Shown piece after piece: positions 1-7,229 of a stretch of DNA of 64,000 nt (the first letter of the stretch is position 1; every line of letters starts with the position of its first letter). The DNA comes from Arthrospira sp. PCC 9108 (GTDB lineage: Bacteria; Cyanobacteriota; Cyanobacteriia; Cyanobacteriales; Microcoleaceae): contig CP066886.1 of NCBI GenBank assembly GCA_016745315.1, positions 4,588,501 through 4,652,500 of the forward strand. Direction: 5' to 3'. A program made the translations under genes and the position numbers. Below the pieces are notes generated by a model. The model did no database searches. It was not told where the DNA came from and was given only the letters and a program-made list of their open reading frames with translations.

Positions 1-906
1 CGCCATATTAAGTCAGGTTATTTTCAACTCACCGCAGGGGAAGAGATTGAAATAGTCCCCGCCACGCCATTATTAGTCCGTCGGGAAATCACCATCCAAG
101 CCGACAATCCTTTTTCTATTCGGTGGGTAGGGTCTGATTTATCCTTACCTGTTTTTGAAAATGGCTTCTATTCCGATGGGAGTGATGGGGGGATTGGTGT
201 TTTAGCAAGCAGCCCCACAACTCAGATTCTCTCTATCTGGGTGCGCCAAGATACGGAAATTGACTACAACATAGGAAGCGAAATCGAGGACGATATGCCT
301 ATCCCAGATTTATCAATTAGACCGTTTATTTCCTTAGATTCCAATATAAACAAACTTCCATCGTTTATAAGTTCTGATTCTCAAGTTAATTATGATGACG
401 TAGATACTTATAATAGGTTCTGGGGAACGTGGACTACAACAGAGGGAGCAGTTAGAGCCTGGCAATTTGATGCTTTTTTGCCCGGTAAACAATATGTTTT
501 TAATATTACCCATAATCTTTATGCCTACATTGGGAATGACGGAATTTCTACGTCTGTTATCAAGGAAGGAACTAATATCGAGATTTTACTATGTCCTCGT
601 GAAACCATGTGGATGGCAATATCTCAAGTTGCATTGTTTTCTAATGTTTTGAGTTCACATATTGACATAGATAATCTTGAAAAATGGATAACAAATCGAT
701 GCTCTGTTATTACAGTTCCTGACACAGGGGGAGCTTTTAATCTGACTCCTACTCTGTCTCGCTATATTTTGCTGTTTAAAGCTGAAGGTTCTTTTTTAGC
801 TCCCGGATTAGGACTTTGCCGTTGCATTTACACGCCCAACAGCACAGACCCAAAACAAGGGGGAGAATTTGAGATAACGCAGTTTTTACCATGGGAGGAT
901 TGGTAA
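1..906 (+). CDS. Hypothetical protein, 5' end outside the window
   Basis: The frame is open from base 1 to the stop at 904-906, so 301 residues are visible and the true start lies before the window. A GTG at 241 could be used, but the frame is open and protein-like well upstream of it, so it is unlikely to be the start. No signal peptide, membrane segment or known motif is evident. The sequence is acidic and aromatic-rich and looks globular. It precedes a tyrosine recombinase in the same direction and may belong to the same mobile island. I do not recognise the family. Confidence 0.6.
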   Translation, partial: RHIKSGYFQLTAGEEIEIVPATPLLVRREITIQADNPFSIRWVGSDLSLPVFENGFYSDGSDGGIGVLASSPTTQILSIWVRQDTEIDYNIGSEIEDDMPIPDLSIRPFISLDSNINKLPSFISSDSQVNYDDVDTYNRFWGTWTTTEGAVRAWQFDAFLPGKQYVFNITHNLYAYIGNDGISTSVIKEGTNIEILLCPRETMWMAISQVALFSNVLSSHIDIDNLEKWITNRCSVITVPDTGGAFNLTPTLSRYILLFKAEGSFLAPGLGLCRCIYTPNSTDPKQGGEFEITQFLPWEDW

Positions 907-1111
907 ATTCACAAAAATAGGGGAGAGTATTACCGGTTAGTAAACAAATATAGAGAAGGCTGATCCGATCGCTCGCCGCCAAACTTTCCCCCAAGTCGGC
1001 GCGAAAACTAATATTCTCCCCGCCCGAACCCTACAATATTCATATAGGTAAGCCGATCGCTTTACCTCGTCGGCTAGGCAACTGGGGGAAATTCCCCACA
1101 GAAATGAACTC

Positions 1112-1693
1112 ATGAAAAAAAACCGCATTGGTAAAGCCTCCGTCATTCCCGACGCGATCGCCGACAAGATAATCAAACGCTGTAAATATCCCTGGCAGCA
1201 AACTTTACTTGCCATCTTGATGTACACCGGTGAACGAGTAGGAGCGGTGAGGTTACTACGAGTCCCTGATGTTTATGTTTCCCCAGCTTCCCACATTGTC
1301 CTGCCAGAAATAACTTTTCGGTCTGAAACTAGAAAGCGATCGGGCGGGAAAGATGGGGGAGTCCGCCAAGTTCCCATCTCCCAAAAACTTAGAGAGATTC
1401 TTGGAACCTACCGCATCGGTGGCGGCGATTTTCTATTTCCCAGCCCATCTGATATATCCAAGCCCGTTACTGTTCAAGCGTTCGACTCTTTTCACCGGAA
1501 GGCGATCGCTCAACTGGGTTTACAGAATGAAGGCTATTCGCTTCACAGTTACCGCCGCACTTTTATAACTAAACTTTACAACAAGGGAATTAGTACCCGG
1601 ACAATAATGGAGATTACCGGTCATAAATCAATGTCGTCATTGCAGCGTTACATTGATGCTGACCCCGACAAGGTAAGAGACGCAATTAATTAA
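1112..1693 (+). CDS. Tyrosine recombinase/integrase, catalytic domain only
   Basis: This 193-residue protein is essentially just the catalytic domain of a phage-type site-specific recombinase, which breaks and rejoins DNA through a tyrosine nucleophile. The expected residues are visible: Arg42 (TGERVGA), a candidate Lys near 80, the HxxR pair His145/Arg148 (LHSYRRT), His171 (TGHKS) and the nucleophile Tyr180 (LQRYID). Typical integrases are 300-400 residues with an N-terminal SAM-like DNA-binding domain, which is absent here, as in some plasmid and integron-like recombinases. A long inverted repeat starts at its stop codon. It probably mobilises or resolves the accessory island in the first 5.5 kb, which is inference. 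Confidence 0.85.
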   Translation: MKKNRIGKASVIPDAIADKIIKRCKYPWQQTLLAILMYTGERVGAVRLLRVPDVYVSPASHIVLPEITFRSETRKRSGGKDGGVRQVPISQKLREILGTYRIGGGDFLFPSPSDISKPVTVQAFDSFHRKAIAQLGLQNEGYSLHSYRRTFITKLYNKGISTRTIMEITGHKSMSSLQRYIDADPDKVRDAIN

Positions 1694-1786
1694 ATCTAGG
1701 GCAGTCGATAACTTGAGGTTGCCTGACATCAGAGGAAAGTGGGTGCTACTAGCCAAACACAGATCGAGAAGTAACTGCCCTAGATT
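1693..1786. repeat. 13-bp perfect inverted repeat with 68-base centre after the recombinase
   Basis: AATCTAGGGCAGT at 1693-1705 is matched by its exact reverse complement ACTGCCCTAGATT at 1774-1786. The left arm overlaps the recombinase stop codon. The centre is long for a simple terminator and has no T-run after it, so a recombination site or a cruciform is at least as likely. The rest of 1787-1976 shows no gene. Confidence 0.6.
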
Positions 1787-1976
1787 CCGCCAATTTTAGC
1801 ACTAAACCGGGCTGCTTGGTATTTTGTCTAAAACATCAAAGACTCTTACACACAGCCAACGGCGCTAACCAGTGTACAGTAGCAAATAGCGCTGTTTAGG
1901 GTTGGAAAATGCTCATTGATTTTTCTGTGAAATCATAAAATTTTTCGGGGGAGTAAAGTCTCCCCCTGTGGAAAAT

Positions 1977-2525
1977 TTAGGAGTTGCTATCTGGGGATTT
2001 CCAACCACCCGATTTAAGTGCGGGAAGTTTTTCTAGGATAGTTTCGAGAGATAAGCCGGACTCGATCCACTGTTCTATTTGGTCGGCGATCGCTTTAGCT
2101 TTTTCCGATAAATGGGGGCCGGCAAGGTAGCAAACCTGCTTTTTCCCCCTATATAGGTAAGCATATTTATTCCCGTTGGTGTCTTGGGCGGCTGACTTAG
2201 CTTTCCAGCGAACAGTTAGGCGATCGCTCTGAGAAGTGTTCACCGGGGATAAATTTTCGTCACCCAGGGTGACGGCTATCCATCCCAAATACTTAACCTT
2301 ACCTTTCTCGCGTAACCTTTCCAGAGACTTGACTACACGAGATATCGGGATATCAGTGGATTGGGCGAGTTGTTTGTGGTCTTGATTCGGACATTTGTCC
2401 AGCGCCATAAAGACATCCATATCATCCCAAGCCGGATCGAATGGTTCTACACTTTCAGAATCCGTCACCCAGGGTGACGATATTATGACGGAAAGCTGCC
2501 TCGGTGACTTAGATTTTTCCCTCAT
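1977..2525 (-). CDS. Winged-helix-like DNA-binding protein, hypothetical
   Basis: A 182-residue basic protein. Residues about 35-80 (MDVFMALDKCPNQDHKQLAQ and the helix-rich stretch after it) read like a winged-helix domain of the MarR/ArsR kind: a helix, a recognition-type helix around SRVVKSLERLREKGKV, then a beta wing. The C-terminal half is unassigned. The ATG overlaps the stop of the upstream gene (ATGA, 2522-2525), which implies translational coupling. Two of the three 17-bp palindromes in this region lie inside its coding sequence, so it could bind its own gene; that is inference. The family is not recognised. Confidence 0.6.
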   Translation of the reverse strand: MREKSKSPRQLSVIISSPWVTDSESVEPFDPAWDDMDVFMALDKCPNQDHKQLAQSTDIPISRVVKSLERLREKGKVKYLGWIAVTLGDENLSPVNTSQSDRLTVRWKAKSAAQDTNGNKYAYLYRGKKQVCYLAGPHLSEKAKAIADQIEQWIESGLSLETILEKLPALKSGGWKSPDSNS

Positions 2526-2740
2526 CGGCCTGACCCCCTGTTATCATCTTCCCCAGATCTCACTCGACTATTTATAGCCAAAATGTTGCCGTAGGATTGC
2601 TTGGCTATATCACGAGCCAACCGGAGCTTATGGGCACAAGGAAGGTCGCTAAAATTTAGGGCGATCGCCATATCAATGTCGCCAACGATTCGGGAAAAGG
2701 CGGCGTAATCTTTTTTAACCAGGTCTCGAAGTTCCAGCAC
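2522..2740 (-). CDS. Small hypothetical protein in a coupled operon
   Basis: A 72-residue reading frame starting at GTG 2740. Its last codon overlaps the next ATG by four bases, typical of a real operon. It is predicted mostly helical and basic at the C-terminus. The start lies in a 21-bp tandem repeat whose in-frame reading is VLELQS followed by stop, so the frame cannot extend upstream. It may be the continuation of the 2656-2940 frame after a frameshift. Family unknown. Confidence 0.45.
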   Translation of the reverse strand: MLELRDLVKKDYAAFSRIVGDIDMAIALNFSDLPCAHKLRLARDIAKQSYGNILAINSRVRSGEDDNRGSGR

Positions 2741-2940
2741 TTAGGACTGAAGTTCCAGCACTTAGGACTGAAGTTCCAGCACACGCTTGGGGTTGTGTCG
2801 GTCGGGTTATGAGCGATCGCGCGTAACGGCGCGTTTGAATTTTTAACTTTTGCGTCACCCAGGGTGACGGAATCGGTCACTTTATGAGCGATCGCCTTTT
2901 CACCGGTGACAGTTTGAAGGTTAGAAAAGTGTTGTGCCAT
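2656..2940 (-). CDS. Small hypothetical protein with CWNFSPK repeats
   Basis: A 94-residue frame from ATG 2940. The N-terminal 55 residues look like ordinary protein. Residues about 55-71 are two and a half copies of CWNFSPK encoded by the 21-bp DNA repeat, and the last part overlaps the next gene in another frame. It may be a real first gene of the operon or the 5' part of a gene joined originally to the 2522-2740 frame. No strong Shine-Dalgarno sequence is seen. Confidence 0.3.
   Translation of the reverse strand: MAQHFSNLQTVTGEKAIAHKVTDSVTLGDAKVKNSNAPLRAIAHNPTDTTPSVCWNFSPKCWNFSPKCWNFETWLKKITPPFPESLATLIWRSP
2728..2782. repeat. 21-bp tandem repeat, 2.6 copies
   Basis: Units run 2728-2748, 2749-2769 and a partial 2770-2782, identical over their length. 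21 bp is a multiple of three. On the minus strand one frame reads CWNFSPK and another reads VLELQS-stop. The array lies where two minus-strand frames overlap. Confidence 0.8.
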
Positions 2941-2985
2941 AGTCCATTTGTTTCTTGAGGGTTTAGCAGCGTGCCAAAATAGAAA

Positions 2986-3011
2986 GCACCCTTCGTGGAC
3001 ACGAAGGGCGC
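2986..3011 (-). terminator. Rho-independent terminator of the 3017-3373 gene
   Basis: A 12-bp stem with one mismatch (GC.CCCTTCGTG paired with CACGAAGGG.GC) is followed on the minus strand by a T-rich stretch. It lies six bases past the stop of the upstream minus-strand gene. Confidence 0.7.
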
Positions 3012-3016
3012 TTAAT

Positions 3017-3373
3017 TTATTTAGAAACCTGTTGGAGAATCTTCTGTCGGATGTTCTCCATTTGTTTTTTCATTTGAGATTGATAGTCTCGATTTGCTTG
3101 CAGTCTTTCCTCCAATCGAGTTTCATGGCTTTTGACATACTCATGAAAACCAGCAAACAACTCCTCCAACAGCTCTAAAATTTTCCCGCCTGTTCCGGGG
3201 ACACTTTCCCCGCTTGGCTGGAAATTATCCCCCTGGCAATCTGTTCCACCAATTCGGACCGATTCAGATTTAGCTCCATAGCCATCTGATCCAGTAGCCC
3301 GACGGCTGTTTCCGTTAACGTCATCGACACTGACTTCTTGTTTTCCCCGTACAGTGTGCTGCGGGTTTTCCAT
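3017..3373 (-). CDS. Hypothetical coiled-coil protein
   Basis: 118 residues from an ATG at 3373. The N-terminal 60 residues are polar, Gly/Ser-rich and likely disordered. Residues about 64-118 form a charged helix (LEERLQANRDYQSQMKKQ) with heptad character, suggesting oligomerisation. It has its own terminator and is separate from the coupled operon downstream. Proteins of this shape occur on cyanobacterial plasmids and islands, but I cannot name the family. Confidence 0.5.
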   Translation of the reverse strand: MENPQHTVRGKQEVSVDDVNGNSRRATGSDGYGAKSESVRIGGTDCQGDNFQPSGESVPGTGGKILELLEELFAGFHEYVKSHETRLEERLQANRDYQSQMKKQMENIRQKILQQVSK

Positions 3374-3495
3374 TATTCGAGCGCGATAGGTAAAAAGCCG
3401 GATGTTGAGAGCGGGGAAGCTGGTAGATTTATGCGATCGCCTTGGGGTTGGTCAGGCGATCGCAAAAGCACACCCTATATATAGGTAAAAAGCCT

Positions 3496-3627
3496 ATGGT
3501 CAAACCAAAAGCCGAGGCCGCCAATTCGCCTAGCGGGTTTCACCGCTTGGACAAAAAACATCAGCGGATTTTCCTGGTCACTTGTTTGGCGAGGATGAAA
3601 ATTCTCTTTGCGCGTGGGTCGATTTGA
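3496..3627 (+). CDS. Possible small basic protein
   Basis: A 43-codon frame from ATG 3496, very basic (about ten Lys/Arg), preceded by an AGG-containing stretch. It overlaps the start of the next plus-strand frame. It may be real or may be the displaced N-terminal part of that gene. No family recognised. Confidence 0.25.
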   Translation: MVKPKAEAANSPSGFHRLDKKHQRIFLVTCLARMKILFARGSI

Positions 3628-3845
3628 CACGAGAGGCAGTCTCTTTCTCGAACTGTTTAATTAAAGCCAAAATGGAAATTGATAACACCATTACTCACCT
3701 AAGAGTTATCGATTTTATCTCTAATGATGAACGATTCCAAAATGTGCATAATTATGCAATGCAGCTTGAAATGTATCACAATCAAATTTATGCAGACTTG
3801 GAATATACACTATCAGCTTTAGAAGATCTAGATTTCACCGCCTGA
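3582..3845 (+). CDS. Small hypothetical protein ending inside a hammerhead ribozyme
   Basis: An 87-codon frame if TTG 3582 is used, or 57 codons from ATG 3672, which is a more ordinary start. The product is helical and acidic (MEIDNTITHLRVIDFISND; YADLEYTLSALEDLDF). Its TGA stop (3843-3845) is part of the conserved CUGAUGA core of the hammerhead ribozyme that follows, so self-cleavage would trim this mRNA about 50 bases past the stop. Function unknown. Confidence 0.4.
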   Translation: MFGEDENSLCAWVDLTREAVSFSNCLIKAKMEIDNTITHLRVIDFISNDERFQNVHNYAMQLEMYHNQIYADLEYTLSALEDLDFTA

Positions 3846-3902
3846 TGAGTCCTAGCCGGTAAAGGACGAAACTTTCCCCTTACACCTGGGGGGAAGTCGC
3901 GG
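3838..3902 (+). ncRNA. Type I hammerhead ribozyme
   Basis: All conserved parts are in order. Stem I 5' strand CCGC is at 3838-3841 and CUGAUGA at 3842-3848. Stem II pairs GUCC 3849-3852 with GGAC 3864-3867 around an 11-base loop. GAAA follows at 3868-3871. Stem III pairs CUUUCCCC 3872-3879 with GGGGGAAG 3889-3896 (one G-U). U3897 pairs with A3871, C3898 is the cleavage-site base, and GCGG 3899-3902 closes stem I. The ends are in stem I, so it is type I. Predicted cleavage is between 3898 and 3899. Every invariant core base is present, so chance is unlikely. Confidence 0.9.
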
Positions 3903-4118
3903 ATAACCGGGTGATTCCCACCGCATTGATAACTAGCCCCCCCGAATTGAAATGGGAGGTTTCCCTCCCCAACCTGTTACTGGGGCAGAAGTCAATAATT
4001 GCTTCTAGCCGGGTTCCAACCCCGGCTAGATTCTAGGGAGATTTGTTCCCCCAGATAGAATGGGCGAGAGCCGTAACAGCTTCGTGGGAACGATTAACCA
4101 CAACACTAGAGGTTAAAA
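3899..4118 (+). ncRNA. Structured non-coding leader of the IS110-like element (bridge-RNA candidate)
   Basis: The 220 bases between the ribozyme cleavage site and the transposase ATG have no gene but strong folding. GGGAGG/CCTCCC forms a hairpin at 3954-3969, and a perfect 10-bp hairpin TCTAGCCGGG/CCCGGCTAGA lies at 4004-4030. GCGG 3899-3902 can re-pair with CCGC 3921-3924 after cleavage. IS110-group elements are known to encode a bridge RNA in the non-coding end before the transposase gene. The guide loops were not identified here, so that role is inference. Confidence 0.4.
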
Positions 4119-5399
4119 ATGAATAGTTTAATTGTAGGCCTTGATGTTAGCTCATCGTGGTGCGATGCCGTGTGGCTAGAATTTATGCCAGCGGGTGCGT
4201 TGCGGGATTTCTACGAGTCTCCCGCATTTGCTGAGTGCCACCGAAAGCTAGAAGCAAATGCAAAGTCTATCCAGTTTCTTGTGTCTTTGGAGCCGTCTGT
4301 GGTGATATTAGAGCCGACCCGAACTTATAGCAGATTCTGGATTGACTGCTTACATCGGGAGGGAATCCCTGTGCTGAAAGTAGATCAGACGATGATTAAG
4401 GACACTCGGAAAAGCTATGGGGGAACGTCTAACAAGTCTGACCCCTACGATGCTTTGCTCATGGTTGCCACATACTTCCAGCATTACCAAATTGCCTACG
4501 ATCGCAGGTATTGGGTGAGGGAGCGGCCGCCAGAAGTAGCGAAAATTGAACAATGCCTAAGAGATATTGGGTCATTCAACAAGCGCCGCACCCAAACGAT
4601 AAACCAAGCCAAGTCTAGGCTAGTCTATGAATTTCCAGCGAAAGCGAAAGTTAAGGTTCTAAAAGAGTCTGGGAAATTAGACCCGGACAAACTGCCAGCG
4701 TGGTGGGCTTGGGCTTGTGGTTGGACTGAACAAGGCACTTGGAGAATCCCCAAAGCGACCAAGACTAAGTTTGACAATGAATATACGAAGGCGATCGCGG
4801 CGGGGGAAGGCACGGGGATTAGTGAAGTAACAGCGCGACTAGCCCAACAGATTTGTATGTGGCATCAGTCAGAGGCAATGGTAGAGCAAGAGCTACTAAG
4901 CTATCTGAACCTACCAGAGTTTGATTGCTACCATCGGGTGTTTGACAAGTTTGGTTTTGGCTGCCGGGAACGAGGCTGGCTACTTACTCGGTGCGTTCCG
5001 TTTGATGAGATGTTTAAATGCCTTCCCAAGTCTAAGGCTATGAGACGATTTCGACAGCTTTGTGGTTTGGGGGCTACTCAAGTGCAATCTGGAAAGGCTG
5101 ATACTCGTAGTAGTTTTACGGGAAGTAAAGAGACGCGATCGACCTTGCATCAGTTTGTTGTCCGGGCAGTCGAGAGGGGGACTCATCGCGAACAGAAACC
5201 GGGTGGGGGTGCGATCGCGACAACCCCCTACGATTGCCTACCAAAATCCCCAGAGGCTCAAGCCATCAGAGTTTATTGGGTGACTAGAGCATACCACAAA
5301 GGAAACAAAGTATCTGGGGCGGCGTTGAAAGCAGCAAGGAACGCGACATCAAGGAAACTAGCTGAGATGCTATTTAAGGCTCTGTGGGATATGCGGTAA
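4119..5399 (+). CDS. IS110-like DEDD transposase
   Basis: 426 residues. The N-terminal RuvC-like half has the DEDD residues of the IS110/Piv family: Asp in IVGLDVSS (about residue 9), Glu in ILEPTRTYS (about 68) and the DxxD pair in KSDPYDAL (about 107-110). The C-terminal half has the transposase region with LCGLGATQVQSGK, where the QSG serine matches the catalytic Ser of the family. It is somewhat divergent, lacking the usual GIG turn. A structured leader and hammerhead ribozyme precede it and a terminator follows. No terminal inverted repeats were seen, as expected for IS110. It probably performs RNA-guided DNA recombination. Confidence 0.8.
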   Translation: MNSLIVGLDVSSSWCDAVWLEFMPAGALRDFYESPAFAECHRKLEANAKSIQFLVSLEPSVVILEPTRTYSRFWIDCLHREGIPVLKVDQTMIKDTRKSYGGTSNKSDPYDALLMVATYFQHYQIAYDRRYWVRERPPEVAKIEQCLRDIGSFNKRRTQTINQAKSRLVYEFPAKAKVKVLKESGKLDPDKLPAWWAWACGWTEQGTWRIPKATKTKFDNEYTKAIAAGEGTGISEVTARLAQQICMWHQSEAMVEQELLSYLNLPEFDCYHRVFDKFGFGCRERGWLLTRCVPFDEMFKCLPKSKAMRRFRQLCGLGATQVQSGKADTRSSFTGSKETRSTLHQFVVRAVERGTHREQKPGGGAIATTPYDCLPKSPEAQAIRVYWVTRAYHKGNKVSGAALKAARNATSRKLAEMLFKALWDMR

Positions 5400-5431
5400 T
5401 AATCCCCATATAATGCTCATATCAAACTTGT

Positions 5432-5464
5432 ACCCCGATCCAATTCCCTAGGTCGGGGTTTTTA
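5432..5464 (+). terminator. Rho-independent terminator of the IS110-like gene
   Basis: ACCCCGA pairs with TCGGGGT, with extra CC/GG pairing across one bulge, and is followed by five T. It begins 33 bases after the transposase stop. Confidence 0.8.
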
Positions 5465-5494
5465 TTGGTGAAAGTTTGGGAATAAGATAGAAAT

Positions 5495-5842
5495 ATGGAA
5501 GCCGGGGGAAGGGCTAAATTGGCTCACTATGGTCTGGATTCATACTTTCCCCTGGGGGCGTTTTCGGGGCGATCGCGCGATCGCGTGGAAATTGCACAAC
5601 GGGCTGTGGTTTTAGCCCAGCAACAGTTAGGGAAAGTCTCCCCGGAGCGATTATATGTTATTGGTGATACGCCCCACGATGTGCGCTGCGGGCGGGCGAT
5701 TGGGGCGAGGGCGATCGCGATCGCTTCAGGACACCATGGCGCTGAAGAGTTGAGAGATTGCGGTTCTTGGTGGGTTTGGGATGCACTTCCCCACCCCCAG
5801 CAGTTTTTGGAGACGGTGGGACTTAGGGAAACTGTTTATTGA
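5495..5842 (+). pseudogene. HAD-family phosphatase, N-terminal half missing
   Basis: 115 codons match the C-terminal half of a haloacid-dehalogenase-like hydrolase: MEAGGRAKLAHYGLDSYF and the metal-binding motif IV region YVIGDTPHDVRCGRA, where the two aspartates bind Mg. The catalytic DxD of motif I and the cap are absent. Just upstream of the first matched codon the sequence is the IS110-like element's downstream flank. The simplest reading is that insertion or deletion at the island edge removed the first half. An ATG with no clear Shine-Dalgarno sequence happens to start the remnant. Confidence 0.7.
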
Positions 5843-6071
5843 GTTGGGCTACTTTGCACTCAAATTAGGGCTGGGAGTATCGCGTCGCTGACTGATTTGG
5901 GTTCAACTGTCTGAGTTGGTGCTTCTGGCTGTTGATTTTTTAGTCATGAGTATAGCCATGGGAGACGAATACATTGAATCTAGGCGATCGCTCCTCCCCT
6001 TGTCAACCCCTTTATTCTTTTATGGCGACGATTTGAGCCAGGGATTATGATGGATAATCATAAAAAAGGAG

Positions 6072-6632
6072 ATGTTTCGGAAGGAGAATTTAGAGGTGAT
6101 GGAGTGGCAAAGTGTGGTTAACTCGATTGATGAGTTTGTGTTTGAACAAACTGGGGAACACTTGGATAGTCTGCAATTAGCGATTTTAAAGGGAGTGCTG
6201 AATGGGGAAAAGTATAGTGCGATCGCCAAGCATTACGGATGTAGCACAGGTCATGCCAAGGATAAAGGCTACGAACTGTGGCAGTTATTATCAAAAGTCT
6301 TTGATCAAGATGTTAATAAATCAAATTTAGTCGCTACAGTTGAGCGTTTAGGGTTTGTAAATTATCAGCATCATATTGTCAATAATTCTGTTAAAATTAG
6401 TAATATTAATTTTTGCAATAATTCTGAAACAGCTAATTTAGAACATCAGGATAAAGTCCATCCTGAATCTCCAGTCAAAAATACCATATATGAAGACCAA
6501 ATAGTTGAACATATCTTGCAAGAGACTAAATTTAAGGCGGTGGAGAAACTAAGTCAACTCGGTTTAACACCGGAACAAATTGCCGAATCCTTAGATTTAC
6601 CCTTACCAGAAGTTCAGAATTGGATAGAGTAA
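6072..6632 (+). CDS. Helix-turn-helix protein of the cyanobacterial vMAP-type N-terminal family
   Basis: 186 residues from ATG 6072, or 177 from ATG 6099; both have AGGAG-like sequence upstream and 6099 has better spacing. Residues about 10-80 resemble the small helical domain that begins many cyanobacterial NB-ARC/AAA/WD40 signalling proteins (TGEHLDSLQLAILKGVLNGE, then YSAIAKHYGCSTGHAKDKG, a helix-turn-helix). Residues about 155-185 form another HTH-like motif (LGLTPEQIAESLDLPLPEVQ) typical of the tail of Rpn/PD-(D/E)XK nucleases. The middle is low complexity. It converges on the secretion-like operon and could regulate it, but nothing shows that directly. Confidence 0.6.
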   Translation: MFRKENLEVMEWQSVVNSIDEFVFEQTGEHLDSLQLAILKGVLNGEKYSAIAKHYGCSTGHAKDKGYELWQLLSKVFDQDVNKSNLVATVERLGFVNYQHHIVNNSVKISNINFCNNSETANLEHQDKVHPESPVKNTIYEDQIVEHILQETKFKAVEKLSQLGLTPEQIAESLDLPLPEVQNWIE

Positions 6633-6664
6633 ATTTATGTGAATTTTGAGAATTATGGATTAGA

Positions 6665-7180
6665 TTATCTGGCATCACAGTATGGATTTTGGATGACACT
6701 ATTCGGTTCTACACTATCGATAAGCCAGGTACTTTTCTTTTGGTCAAAAATTAAATTAAATATCAAGCTTTCACAGGGAGTCTGGCCATTTTTCATGTGG
6801 TATTTCAACCACACTTTAATTTTGGCTTTGCTATTATTTTTAGCAAAAGTCTGGAAGGCATAAACATCAACTCTTCTGATAGAATCCCACCAATTATCAT
6901 TAACCCTTTGAGCGGCTCTTCGTCGCCAAGAGTCGCTGAGTAACTTGATAGCTTCTTGTCTATTGCTGGGGGCTAACTGATAATACCTAACAATTGTGTC
7001 TTCAGGAGCAGAAGTATTCCCTGTTCTATTTAAAGCTGACGAGCTAGTAGTATTGTTGTGAGACCTGGGAATATAAGATTGAGGCTTAATTAATATTGCT
7101 GCAATAATAAAAGCACCAGCAATCACACTACCGATAATTACCTGATCTTGCCAATCTATTTTTTGTTGATTTTCTTTCAT
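6665..7180 (-). CDS. Membrane-anchored protein, last gene of the WXG100/EccC-like operon
   Basis: 171 residues. A short cytoplasmic N-terminus is followed by one membrane helix at about 15-32 (IIGSVIAGAFIIAAILI), a polar linker, and a C-terminal domain of about 100 residues (EDTIVRYYQLAPSNRQEAIK to the end) that reads like an NTF2-like alpha+beta fold. It lies 49 bases behind the third WXG100-like gene in the same direction. A membrane-anchored extracytoplasmic domain would suit an accessory part of a secretion machine. The fold is a guess from sequence pattern. Confidence 0.65.
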   Translation of the reverse strand: MKENQQKIDWQDQVIIGSVIAGAFIIAAILIKPQSYIPRSHNNTTSSSALNRTGNTSAPEDTIVRYYQLAPSNRQEAIKLLSDSWRRRAAQRVNDNWWDSIRRVDVYAFQTFAKNNSKAKIKVWLKYHMKNGQTPCESLIFNLIFDQKKSTWLIDSVEPNSVIQNPYCDAR

Positions 7181-7229
7181 ATCTAATAGCTTCCTATTGA
7201 ATTGGGTTTGACAGCATATCTTAAATAAT

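Larger units (their letters stand above)
2258..2869. repeat. Three copies of the 17-bp perfect palindrome CGTCACCCAGGGTGACG
   Basis: Identical copies lie at 2258-2274, 2463-2479 and 2853-2869. Each has 8-bp arms around a central A. All three are inside coding sequences and are read in different frames (for example VTLGD and WVTDS), so protein constraint does not explain the identity. A shorter related palindrome, TCACCGGTGA, sits near 2899. Such dispersed identical dyads usually bind a dimeric protein such as a repressor, partition or replication initiator. No other copy was noticed in the window. Confidence 0.75.

Noticed and set aside
6639..6863. Plus-strand 74-residue frame with hydrophobic segments
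   Set aside because: It is antisense to the end of the well-supported 6665-7180 gene of the secretion-like operon and has no Shine-Dalgarno sequence.
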